From: Monocercomonoides exilis
Lineage: Eukaryota; Preaxostyla; Oxymonadida; Polymastigidae
Length of the DNA: 64,000 nucleotides
Reading direction: 5' to 3'
NCBI GenBank assembly: GCA_001643675.2
Contig: LSRY02000002.1
Location: forward strand, 471,501 to 535,500
Shown: positions 58,201-64,000 of the stretch, in pieces
How the letters are laid out: every line of letters starts with the position of its first letter
How positions within the stretch are numbered: the stretch's first letter is position 1
Notes under the pieces: model-generated
What the model saw: only the letters and a program-made list of their open reading frames with translations
Told to the model about the DNA's origin: nothing
Database searches by the model: none
Made by a program: the position numbers and the translations under genes

Positions 58201-61200
58201 GTGAGTGTTGCAGGGAAGGGGGAATTTGTGTTTGATTCGAACAGGGTGGAGAGGTGTGCAGTGGTGGGAACAGCAGGATATGGAGGAGGGGTGTTTGTGG
58301 AGCTGGAGGACAGGGAGGCGAAGTACTCGCTTCGAGAGGATGTGTTTGAGGGGAATGCTGCAGCAAAGGGACTGGATGTGTTTGTTGTGTGTGGGGAGCC
58401 AGAGGTGATGCTGCGGGAGGATCTGTGGATGGGTACAGTGGATGAGGAGAGCACGCCAGAGGTGAATGTGTGGGTGATGGACTCGGTGACAGACACAGTG
58501 ATCGACTTGTCAGTGAAGAAGTATCTGTTCCCTGTGGAAGGGGCGATTGTGTATGTGGAGGCAGGGAGGAGCACAGCATCCGACTCGTGCGGAAGCGAGG
58601 TGTCACCTTGTGACAGGTTCATCGATGGGTTTATGAACATGGGAGAGGAGAAGACGACGATCCAGATGAACAACGGGAACTGGATGGATTATGTGATTGA
58701 TCGGAAAGGGAAATCGCTGGCAGTGCGAGGGAAAAGTGCTGGATGCAGCTTGGAGGTCAGAGAACATGGATGCTTCAGGCAGAGCATTGGAGACTCACAG
58801 ACAACACTGACACTCAGCCGCCTGGATTTCAGACTGCCAATGGTGGCATCAGAGGAAGTGGATGGGCTGATCAGTGTGAGTGTTGGTATGGTGATTGTGA
58901 TGAACTGTGTGTTTGGGGCAGGTTCAGGAACAGATGTTGGGGGAGAGGAAGCAGGAGCTGATGTGAGGTGGGAGACAGGGATGAGGACAGTGAGGGAAAC
59001 CGGAGGAGAGGTACGGATGAATCAAGTTTCAGTGGAAGATGTAAATTTTGGAGTGGATGGAGGCTTTGTGAAGATGGAGGGAGGAATGATCATCATGAAC
59101 AACACGAACATATCGAATGTTGGAGGAACTGGGAAGGGGTTGATTGAAGGGAGTGGAGACGCTGAGTTTGGGATGCACAAGGGATGTGTGGAGGAAGTGG
59201 ATGCGACGGACGGGGGAGTGGTGTGGATGGAGGATGTGAGAAGTTTGGAGATTACAGAAGGCAGCACATTCAATGGATGCCGATCTGCTCATGGGGATGG
59301 AGGAGGAGTGCACTGCGAAGTGAGTGAAGGAAGCAGCGTGTGCATCACAGATGGAGTGTTGGAGAGGTGTTGTGTGAATGGTGAAAGCGGAAGAGGAGGA
59401 GGAATATATTTGAATGTTGCAAGCTCAAGAATGGGAGATATGAATTTTGATGGGCTTGAGTTTGCAGAGAACGCAGGAGCATGTGGAAGAGATGTGTTTA
59501 TGGAGTGTGAGGATCTGAACAAGACAGTGACTCGATCTCGATTTCGGTTTGCAGTGAAGAACGGAGAAGGGGAGGTGATTGTGGATATAAAAGGAGTGGA
59601 TCAGATGCGATTTGTTGAAGAGGCAGTGGATCTTGTAGTGTTTCTGGTGGAGCATAAGTGGGGAGAAGTGCACGTGAGAGAAGGAGGGTACGACATGATA
59701 GGATGTGGGAGTGAGAAAATGCCATGTGAGACATTTTGGAGAGGGGTGAAGAATGCAGATCGTGAAACAGTTGAGGGAGCTAAGATCTTGGTGAAAGGGA
59801 AGATGAGGGTTGCAGATTGGTTTGATGTATCGGGGATAAGAACGGTGTGCAATGGGGCAGGAACAGGAGCAGCTACAAGGTGTGTGATGGAGGTTGGGGA
59901 GGAGATCAGTGGAGGAGATGGGAAATGTGTATTTGAGAACAACAGGAGAGCAGGATTTGAAGGAGTTGAGTTTGTTCTACCAGGGATGTTTGCAAGTGGG
60001 CAGGAAGTGGTGCTGCTTTCGGAGACAGATGAAGGTGCATTGAGCATGACGGATTGTGTGTTCCAGTTTGAGAGTGGAAGTGCGATGGGATATGGAGTGA
60101 TGAAGGCGATAGGCGGAAAGGTGGAGCTCGTTGGATGCTCGATAGAAAAGGCAACATTCAGTGGGAGTGCCTTTGAGTTCAGATCGAATGTGATGATTGA
60201 AGATTGCACAATGAAGAAGGTGAAAGCTCCAGAAGAGAAGGAGGGAGGAGGGATGAAAATGATTGTGAAGGGTGAACATACTCTGGTGCTGAAGAACACA
60301 ACGGCAGAAGAATGCGAGTGCTCAGTTGCATTTGGGAGAGGAGGGTTTTTGTTTGTGGATTGTTCAGGGTCGCTGATTGTTCAGCCGTTTAAGCTGAATG
60401 GAGTGACGTTCAAATTGAACAGGGCAAAAGTTGGTGAGCATATGTTTGTTTTGGCAAGAGATCTGAACAAAACTGTGACAACAACTTCGTTTGGGTTTGA
60501 CTATCAGGGGATGAAAGAGAACGGGAACGGATTTGTTGGGAGTGATGAAAGCAGGAACGAGACAGATCTCCTGAGATATGTTGTGGGATACAAGAGCCGG
60601 AAGATATATTTAAGTTCAGAAGGGCAGGATGTGATGCGGTGTGGAAATGTGGACGATCCGTGTGAGACGCTGTGGAAGGGGATGGAGCAAGTGGAGAGGA
60701 CAGAGGAGATGAAAGAGATTGTGGTGGGAGGGGAGGCGAGAGTGGAGGATGACTGGACAATGAAGAATATGGTTGTGAGTGGTGTGGGAGGAGGAGGAGA
60801 GGAGGATGTGAAGGATGAGCTCGTATTCAGTGGAAAAGAAGGGGATGGTGTGTTGAGTAAAGATCCGTTCATCACATACGCTGGGACGCTGTGTGTTCGG
60901 AGGATGAAGATGGTGGTTGGGGGTTCAGGTGGAGTGGAGAAGAAGGGGATTTTGAGTGGAGGAGGAACACTGCTGGAAATGGAAAGATGTGTGGTTGGAG
61001 GAGTGGGATCTGTCGGGGAGTTGTGTGGATCGGTTGTTGTTGTGAAAGCAGGGGCATTGGTGGTGGTGGATATGAGATTTGAGCGAATGAAGGTGAAGGG
61101 CTGTGTGGTGATGGTGTTTGAAGGGGTGAGCTGCAATCTGAGGGAAGTGCGGATGAGCTCGCAGGAGTATCACGAGGGTTGTGCAATCAGTATTGTGAGC

Positions 61201-64000
61201 AGCAGCAAGGGTGATATCGGTAGATTGGGAAATGCAGGAGGGATGAGTGGAACGAGTGTATCATTGAATGGATCAACATTCGTGATGGTGGAGCGGGAGG
61301 ATGATGGGTCGTGTGTTGTGGAGAGTGTATGTGGTGGAAGTGTGAAGGTGGTAGTGAATGAGAGCACATTCGAGTCATGCAAGGCAGGAGAGAGTAAGAA
61401 AGGCGGAGTGGTGGAGTTCCGGCTGAATGAGGGAGGAGAGTTCCGGATGAAGGGAGGGAAGATTGTGCAAAGCAGCTGTTCGATAACACAGGGGCGGGGA
61501 GGTGGAGTGTATTTGGGGTCAGAGCTTGGAGGAGATCTGAACTTTGTATTTGAGAAGGTGTCGTTGAGCGGAAACAACGCGTTTGTGGGGCGGGACATCT
61601 TTGTTGAGTGTGTGAACATCAGCCGGCAGATCAACGAGAGCCAGTTCAAGATGGATCTGCGGCAGGAGGTGTATATCCAAGGGAATGCAATCTATGGGGT
61701 GGACAGGCGGAGCGAGACGCCAGTGAACCTGATGGATCTGATCACAGTGTATCAGGCAGCGACGATTGTGGTGTCGAGTGTGCTTGGGAAAGGAGGCAGG
61801 AACTGGCGGAAGTGCGGGACAGTGGAGCAGCCGTGTCTGACATTGGGATATGGACTGGATCATGTGGTGGCAGAGTTCAACTCGATGCTGGCGGTGGATG
61901 GGGAGAGCGAAGTGGAGATGGAGATAGATATTTTGAGCATGGTGGTGAGGTCGAAGAGCTGGGAGATGGCGAGTGTGAAGATTGGGTCGGGCATATCCTG
62001 CACAGGGGAATATATGATTGGTGTGGGAGGAAGCACTGCTGTGGAGCTGGTGGAGTTTGGTTTGCCGCGAGTCTTCCCCACTTCACACACAAGTCTCTTC
62101 TGTATGGAGGAAGGAAATGTGATGTTTGATCGAGTGAGATTTAGTTCATTGGAAGGAGACGGACACCAGGCATCAGTTCCTATTCTCATGGAGTGTGCAA
62201 GCGGGAAGTTGGAGATGAGTAGGTGTGAAATGGAGGATGTGTGTGGTAAGTGCTTGCTGAGGTGTGGAGGAGCTGTGACTGTGAGACAGTTGAGGATAGG
62301 GAATGTTGAGTGCCAAGGAGGAGGGATAGTGGTGAGAGAAGGGAGCATGGTGATTGACGAGTTGAAGGCTGAGGGGATGAGGATGGAGAAGGGGTCAGTG
62401 GTGGAGATGGAGGAAGCAGCAAGTGGAGATGAAGCTGACATTGTGCAAGTGAGTCGAGCTGTGTTTGTGAACATCTCGAGTGCTGGAGAGAGAGCAGCAG
62501 CAGTGACGAGTCGATGCAAGGGAGCAAAGTTGGAGCTGTCTAACTGTTCGTTCGAGATGTGTCAGAGCTCAGGAGCAAAGGGAAGTGTGATTGGGGTGTG
62601 GAAGAGCAGGGAGGCTATGCTGGATGGGTGCAAGATTGATGGGAGTGAGACAGAAAGCACTTCGAAGGTGAATGCAGATGCAGCTGAGGAGATCTGCAGG
62701 TGGAATGGATCTGTTGCAGACATATCGGAGAGTGTAGGGACAATGAGAGACACAACAATATGGAATGCAAAGCATGGCGCACTGTCTGTTTCTGGTGGGG
62801 AAGTGACAATCGAGAAAGGAGAATTTTTGAACAACAATCCATCTATAATGAAGTATCCATCGATAAGAAGGAACATTGTTTGCTCTGGTTCAGGCACACT
62901 GGATGTGAAGAGTCTGAAAGGTGGAGATGGCGTGCTGCCAAATACTTCGTTGTGGATTCTGAATGATGGATGTATGATGAGGGGGATTGGATCAGAACGA
63001 GAATCGTTATTGTTCATCCCCACACTTCGATCAGTTGAAACAGAGGAGAAAGAAGGAACATTGAATATTGTGTTCAGAGGCACTCTTCTTCTGCCATGCA
63101 ACCTGTCATTCATGATTGTGAAACAGGTTGGAGAAGAGAAAGAGATTGTGAAGTATTCATTTCTGGAGGAAGGGTATGTATCAGAGACTGAAGTGAAAGG
63201 GATTGCGGAGAAAGAGCTGGTCAGAAGTTGTGGAGAAGAAACAGAAGTGAGCGTGTGCATTCATTTTGGGGATGCAAATAATCCATCTTCAACTGATTCC
63301 TTCATTCTGAAAAACAGAAGTGAATCAAAAACAAATGGAGATGAAAGAATTGTTGAAGGAGGAAAGGAAGGAAAATCTTCATGGTTGTTGATAGTGATTG
63401 TGCTTTCTGCGATATTATTGGTTGTTCTTATCTCACTTGTGATGTTTGTTGTTCGATGGAGAAAGCAAAAGAGAAGAACGGAAGAATTGGAAATAATTGT
63501 GGAAGATACAGTGAAGAAAGATCCGAAGGCATTTGAGATGGTGACGATGGAGATGTCACCTGAGGAGCAATGGAGAAGAGCCGAGAGGGAGGCAGAGAAG
63601 AAAAACGATGAGAGGATCAAGAAGAGAATATATGATACGAATATGCAGCACTCAGAGTCATCCGAGCATTTATTATCTGAGAGTGGATCGACTGAATATA
63701 TCTTGGGAAGGGATTCAGACAAGATAACTCAATGGATGCTGGAGAAAGTTGACGAAAAAGAAGAGGAGGAAACAAGAAAGCGAACACCATCACCATCCAT
63801 CTCATCCACTTCAACCATTTCAACTACAGACACAGACACAACATTTGTTCGGAGAGAGGATCTGTGCCCAACCACTTCATCGATGTCGAATCTGGTGGAT
63901 GCGATGGCATGCTCGTCTCCTCATGAGAAGCTGATTGTGGACTTGAGGGATTCACTGTTCATGTTGTTGCACGGGCTGAATAAGACAAAGGAGATGGCGA
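52225..64000 (+). CDS. Giant surface protein D with eight beta-helix modules, one membrane span and conserved tail (3' partial)
   Basis: A single exon is open from ATG 52225 (after an in-frame TGA at 52177) to the window end: 3925 residues without a stop. The start is supported by a signal peptide (MRVKLAKCNGIPILILLALV). The ectodomain is about 3700 residues of short Cys/Gly-rich repeats with beta-helix character and many Asn-glycosylation sites. Eight module openings of the form (Y/V)-x-G-x-(D/N)...CG-x(4-6)-(P/x)C-x-(T/S) occur about every 1.1 kb. One membrane helix lies at residues 3720-3743, followed by RWRKQKRR. The visible tail matches gene A almost residue for residue (EMSPEEQWRRAEREAEKK; ESSEHLLSESGSTEYILGRD; CSSPHEKLIVDLRDSLFMLL). 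The kinase-like domain of A would follow beyond the edge. Receptor, adhesin or coat role is inference. Confidence 0.9.
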   Translation, partial: MRVKLAKCNGIPILILLALVHSSVEKSVNEQEGTEKGISIDFGEKGINPFERGRNEIKNKNNFFAKDISCSRNCLKDSFLKDVKEQQIEEIIEKETEKETRKRREEYIDNKDFLIINDKRREAKSIIRCQIEAWNSSVAIRKLEVFGSEKGKGIDVGRNSFLHFECVEMMVECAHESPILCIGGRILLENTSLKMEWEGKTMPPMFFSGQCSRRENELGEAKIRACSFGSFCLWDTAPFIVSPAFENVEVIGSRFANITVGSQWRFVDGGLYSCKTRLECVEYMRVEDVLDGAIVPPLSMPSSSVVSRNCTYQGNIRHPNKYDIYKGSEGRRELDASASFEDDTFEGCRTDAGSGGALSVKSSLVLLNVTRCNFTGCYAYTGGGAIDATNSKGAMVIETFFLNNTAETQGGSYNMVGNNECSLTRKCLFKNSQVYEQGRGSAFCLSVYSNYFPTSCLGSDDGNGGQAQVMDCQFVKCVNKGNYGAVMSWSYSSIFAMRSCQFIKCSSFQEGGAIRHHFVKCPGDQTNLKAFFFLFFHECSCTNGENPLGHDVRLYQTSANVNITSTPFKESYTTNTNEKRLFNMGTGKYEKDWLPTTKKLFTSCFVSTSGNDGDELCGLSDESGCRTISHSLGKCMTQFESMIFLGKGTHTSEEGEISAGNRELSVRGEGVEETVVSTNSMENGDSLLSVTSGRVFVSLFTVEHSHTKHEMRLFVVRGSGSVELKRMRMQPSNGHSSLNAFGASLIVSGAGEGKVGMEQVEIGNFVLEDAPIIDVEGKWKVTMSFTTFRNIVRLRGGGSVISKSVIEGEVLLMNNVTMQGCRCESGDGGGMAVRMESGARARVGNESEVLFGGCEAKKGQNGGGGCGGGMMIEVKEGGYDFVIDKASFEGCVATKAGSKLFVRAPQMEEVAKRERLKFAIDESNLSEVCGFENGDEANVIPLVVYLRSKPNEYYVGGRNKRDWEMCGFGDVQCASVDYAIRKHGTGAGITVVASSVAVVKGEVELMNGVVVVKGQASPPRVVIESRESGRAEGVITTAGATTSIVNLVISLPVSVGEGRSVIACRSGSVEVRQCNLEGGEGERIGYVVMQCSGGKLSVRQVAVSGLSFGGSCMVCVSNNGEGLISQTNISGGTVECENGLVYYASSGKLVVEQTKFEGITCSLSGIVVGRGGSDLEMEKCTFSGIESTAGNGSGVRCVIGDGESVVIGNSSFSGCCVEKGCGGGVCVEIEAGGYFRMGRSEEETFVEKCRSCLRDRVGGCGGGMFLKMEGGSESKGWDYEVCGVVFGTGVGKNEATRGGDNVFVKAEDLSEAVSGGKFVGVIATDKGRMREAMGFEGGDESFLIPLMFFMVEVEGVAGHVGGVNKRDFSGCGFEGYGCATIGKLVGLRFANSEKKIIVNDGFSWREKVEMSRWKWELKGVERGTNVNVAWGEAGVGNGMIHTTTETHVSNCTFGVLVKSEGVCCLIECVGGDLEMVWCVMRLSGEEGLDGASSGLLKVEGGGVVLDAFVVEGSGEIEFMGVPIDIGGGGKMKVNNSVFDCAWHRGGDGGCIGVESGTGQLRDVHVDNCTIKGKCGCGNGLRGGGMIVRQGEGAEVVIEGTKFEGCEVPEGEEGEEGGEGRGLGGGVFLLCSDGVSGFELKGLEFEGCKAWKGKNVFVEGRDLSAIVSGGSMNFERGEMEMGDLMGYERCSTGDTFGIPLGAYLDQFGGTAYVGGESDWGYDHSGCGMAYAPCRTIEQALKVRFGGVVGSGEVVAMESFELKDHVVLELQGVKLKGVVEGGETSVLVRDDGAGEGVGMLETRVNVFVKNISFSVPNEFSAARWECLFACKGEELKLENCQVEQMNGQLKMKYSLIKASGGKVVVDGLKMANMNTGGFELFDLCGGEGVFEGLEMENVVCGAESGLIGVREGSALRVENSTVKGTTMDDGSVVVFEERASVGAKNISVEGKTRKSGNGGVFAGRVGEGQKVEVKESTFVQDVCMGNPSCGGCVFVSVAGKGEFVFDSNRVERCAVVGTAGYGGGVFVELEDREAKYSLREDVFEGNAAAKGLDVFVVCGEPEVMLREDLWMGTVDEESTPEVNVWVMDSVTDTVIDLSVKKYLFPVEGAIVYVEAGRSTASDSCGSEVSPCDRFIDGFMNMGEEKTTIQMNNGNWMDYVIDRKGKSLAVRGKSAGCSLEVREHGCFRQSIGDSQTTLTLSRLDFRLPMVASEEVDGLISVSVGMVIVMNCVFGAGSGTDVGGEEAGADVRWETGMRTVRETGGEVRMNQVSVEDVNFGVDGGFVKMEGGMIIMNNTNISNVGGTGKGLIEGSGDAEFGMHKGCVEEVDATDGGVVWMEDVRSLEITEGSTFNGCRSAHGDGGGVHCEVSEGSSVCITDGVLERCCVNGESGRGGGIYLNVASSRMGDMNFDGLEFAENAGACGRDVFMECEDLNKTVTRSRFRFAVKNGEGEVIVDIKGVDQMRFVEEAVDLVVFLVEHKWGEVHVREGGYDMIGCGSEKMPCETFWRGVKNADRETVEGAKILVKGKMRVADWFDVSGIRTVCNGAGTGAATRCVMEVGEEISGGDGKCVFENNRRAGFEGVEFVLPGMFASGQEVVLLSETDEGALSMTDCVFQFESGSAMGYGVMKAIGGKVELVGCSIEKATFSGSAFEFRSNVMIEDCTMKKVKAPEEKEGGGMKMIVKGEHTLVLKNTTAEECECSVAFGRGGFLFVDCSGSLIVQPFKLNGVTFKLNRAKVGEHMFVLARDLNKTVTTTSFGFDYQGMKENGNGFVGSDESRNETDLLRYVVGYKSRKIYLSSEGQDVMRCGNVDDPCETLWKGMEQVERTEEMKEIVVGGEARVEDDWTMKNMVVSGVGGGGEEDVKDELVFSGKEGDGVLSKDPFITYAGTLCVRRMKMVVGGSGGVEKKGILSGGGTLLEMERCVVGGVGSVGELCGSVVVVKAGALVVVDMRFERMKVKGCVVMVFEGVSCNLREVRMSSQEYHEGCAISIVSSSKGDIGRLGNAGGMSGTSVSLNGSTFVMVEREDDGSCVVESVCGGSVKVVVNESTFESCKAGESKKGGVVEFRLNEGGEFRMKGGKIVQSSCSITQGRGGGVYLGSELGGDLNFVFEKVSLSGNNAFVGRDIFVECVNISRQINESQFKMDLRQEVYIQGNAIYGVDRRSETPVNLMDLITVYQAATIVVSSVLGKGGRNWRKCGTVEQPCLTLGYGLDHVVAEFNSMLAVDGESEVEMEIDILSMVVRSKSWEMASVKIGSGISCTGEYMIGVGGSTAVELVEFGLPRVFPTSHTSLFCMEEGNVMFDRVRFSSLEGDGHQASVPILMECASGKLEMSRCEMEDVCGKCLLRCGGAVTVRQLRIGNVECQGGGIVVREGSMVIDELKAEGMRMEKGSVVEMEEAASGDEADIVQVSRAVFVNISSAGERAAAVTSRCKGAKLELSNCSFEMCQSSGAKGSVIGVWKSREAMLDGCKIDGSETESTSKVNADAAEEICRWNGSVADISESVGTMRDTTIWNAKHGALSVSGGEVTIEKGEFLNNNPSIMKYPSIRRNIVCSGSGTLDVKSLKGGDGVLPNTSLWILNDGCMMRGIGSERESLLFIPTLRSVETEEKEGTLNIVFRGTLLLPCNLSFMIVKQVGEEKEIVKYSFLEEGYVSETEVKGIAEKELVRSCGEETEVSVCIHFGDANNPSSTDSFILKNRSESKTNGDERIVEGGKEGKSSWLLIVIVLSAILLVVLISLVMFVVRWRKQKRRTEELEIIVEDTVKKDPKAFEMVTMEMSPEEQWRRAEREAEKKNDERIKKRIYDTNMQHSESSEHLLSESGSTEYILGRDSDKITQWMLEKVDEKEEEETRKRTPSPSISSTSTISTTDTDTTFVRREDLCPTTSSMSNLVDAMACSSPHEKLIVDLRDSLFMLLHGLNKTKEMA
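54034..61860 (+). repeat. Eight DUF1565-like module openings in gene D
   Basis: Positions: 54034-54120, 55081-55170, 56293-56385, 57352-57441, 58549-58635, 59671-59751, 60604-60690, 61762-61860. Each is a hydrophobic strand, a short Gly/Asp turn, CG, four to six residues, then (P)C and a Thr/Ser-led helix, for example CGMAYAPCRTIEQAL or CGTVEQPCLTLGYGLD. Several are preceded by an 'IPL(V/M)' strand. Spacing is about 0.93-1.22 kb. At DNA level the copies are highly diverged, so this is an ancient protein repeat. Confidence 0.75.

Noticed and set aside
57510-58673. 387-codon minus-strand open frame (and many similar ones in 54-63 kb)
   Set aside because: It is the antisense shadow of purine-rich gene D. 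The residues are Pro/Ser/Thr/Leu-rich with no family match, and the plus strand encodes a clear protein.
1-64000. CRISPR arrays, rRNA, tRNA or bacterial operon features
   Set aside because: No repeat-spacer pattern, rRNA core or tRNA cloverleaf was found by reading, and genes with spliceosomal introns make this a nuclear eukaryotic segment. A tRNA scan could still find something missed.

Overview
This is a eukaryotic, AT-rich window with intron-bearing genes and the standard genetic code: uL14, the pyrophosphatase, the transporter and eIF3h end in TAA, and the augmin subunit and the kinase end in TGA. The best fit is an oxymonad flagellate (Preaxostyla) close to Monocercomonoides. The main reason is the pair of giant surface proteins at the two window edges. 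Each has a beta-helix-type ectodomain, one membrane span and a kinase-like tail, a family I associate with Monocercomonoides. Use of TAA and TAG as stops argues against the Streblomastix-type code. The assignment is from recognition, not a search.

Layout. 1-4.3 kb: 3' part of one giant surface gene (A). 5.46-6.20 kb: a near-perfect 738-bp palindrome. 6.6-19.0 kb: four minus-strand genes in a row, namely a C9orf72-like DENN gene (8 exons), an unrecognised 1320-residue protein, an augmin subunit 4 (HAUS4/AUG4) and an H+-pyrophosphatase. 19.1 kb: ribosomal protein uL14 on the plus strand. 19.9-22.2 kb: a PDI-like double-thioredoxin protein (minus). 22.2-27.4 kb: a gene desert with a decayed pogo/DDE_1-type transposase and a 99-bp element with CAGT-type inverted ends. 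27.4-31.3 kb: an amino-acid transporter (minus) divergent from eIF3h (plus). 32.9-38.5 kb: an IQ-DH-PH RhoGEF (minus), 57 bp from a divergent WEE1/MYT1-type kinase (38.5-45.6 kb, plus). 46.3-51.1 kb: broken copies of the surface family. 52.2 kb to the window end: giant surface gene D, at least 3925 residues and open at the edge.

Gene models. Introns were placed by hand from GT...AG boundaries, frame continuity and protein homology. All multi-exon models given close exactly in phase, and most introns are short (29-182 nt). Three places are less certain: the C9orf72 exon 5/6 boundary, the first intron of the augmin gene (two possible donors) and the 5' end of the RhoGEF.

How it fits together. 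The core is housekeeping: translation (uL14, eIF3h), endomembrane folding (PDI), membrane energisation (H+-PPase), amino-acid transport, membrane-trafficking control (C9orf72), spindle microtubule nucleation (augmin), Rho signalling and cell-cycle control (WEE1/MYT1). Around it lie lineage-specific surface genes. Their ectodomains are repeated modules, and their cytoplasmic tails are almost identical between A and D. Partial copies lie just upstream of D in the same orientation.
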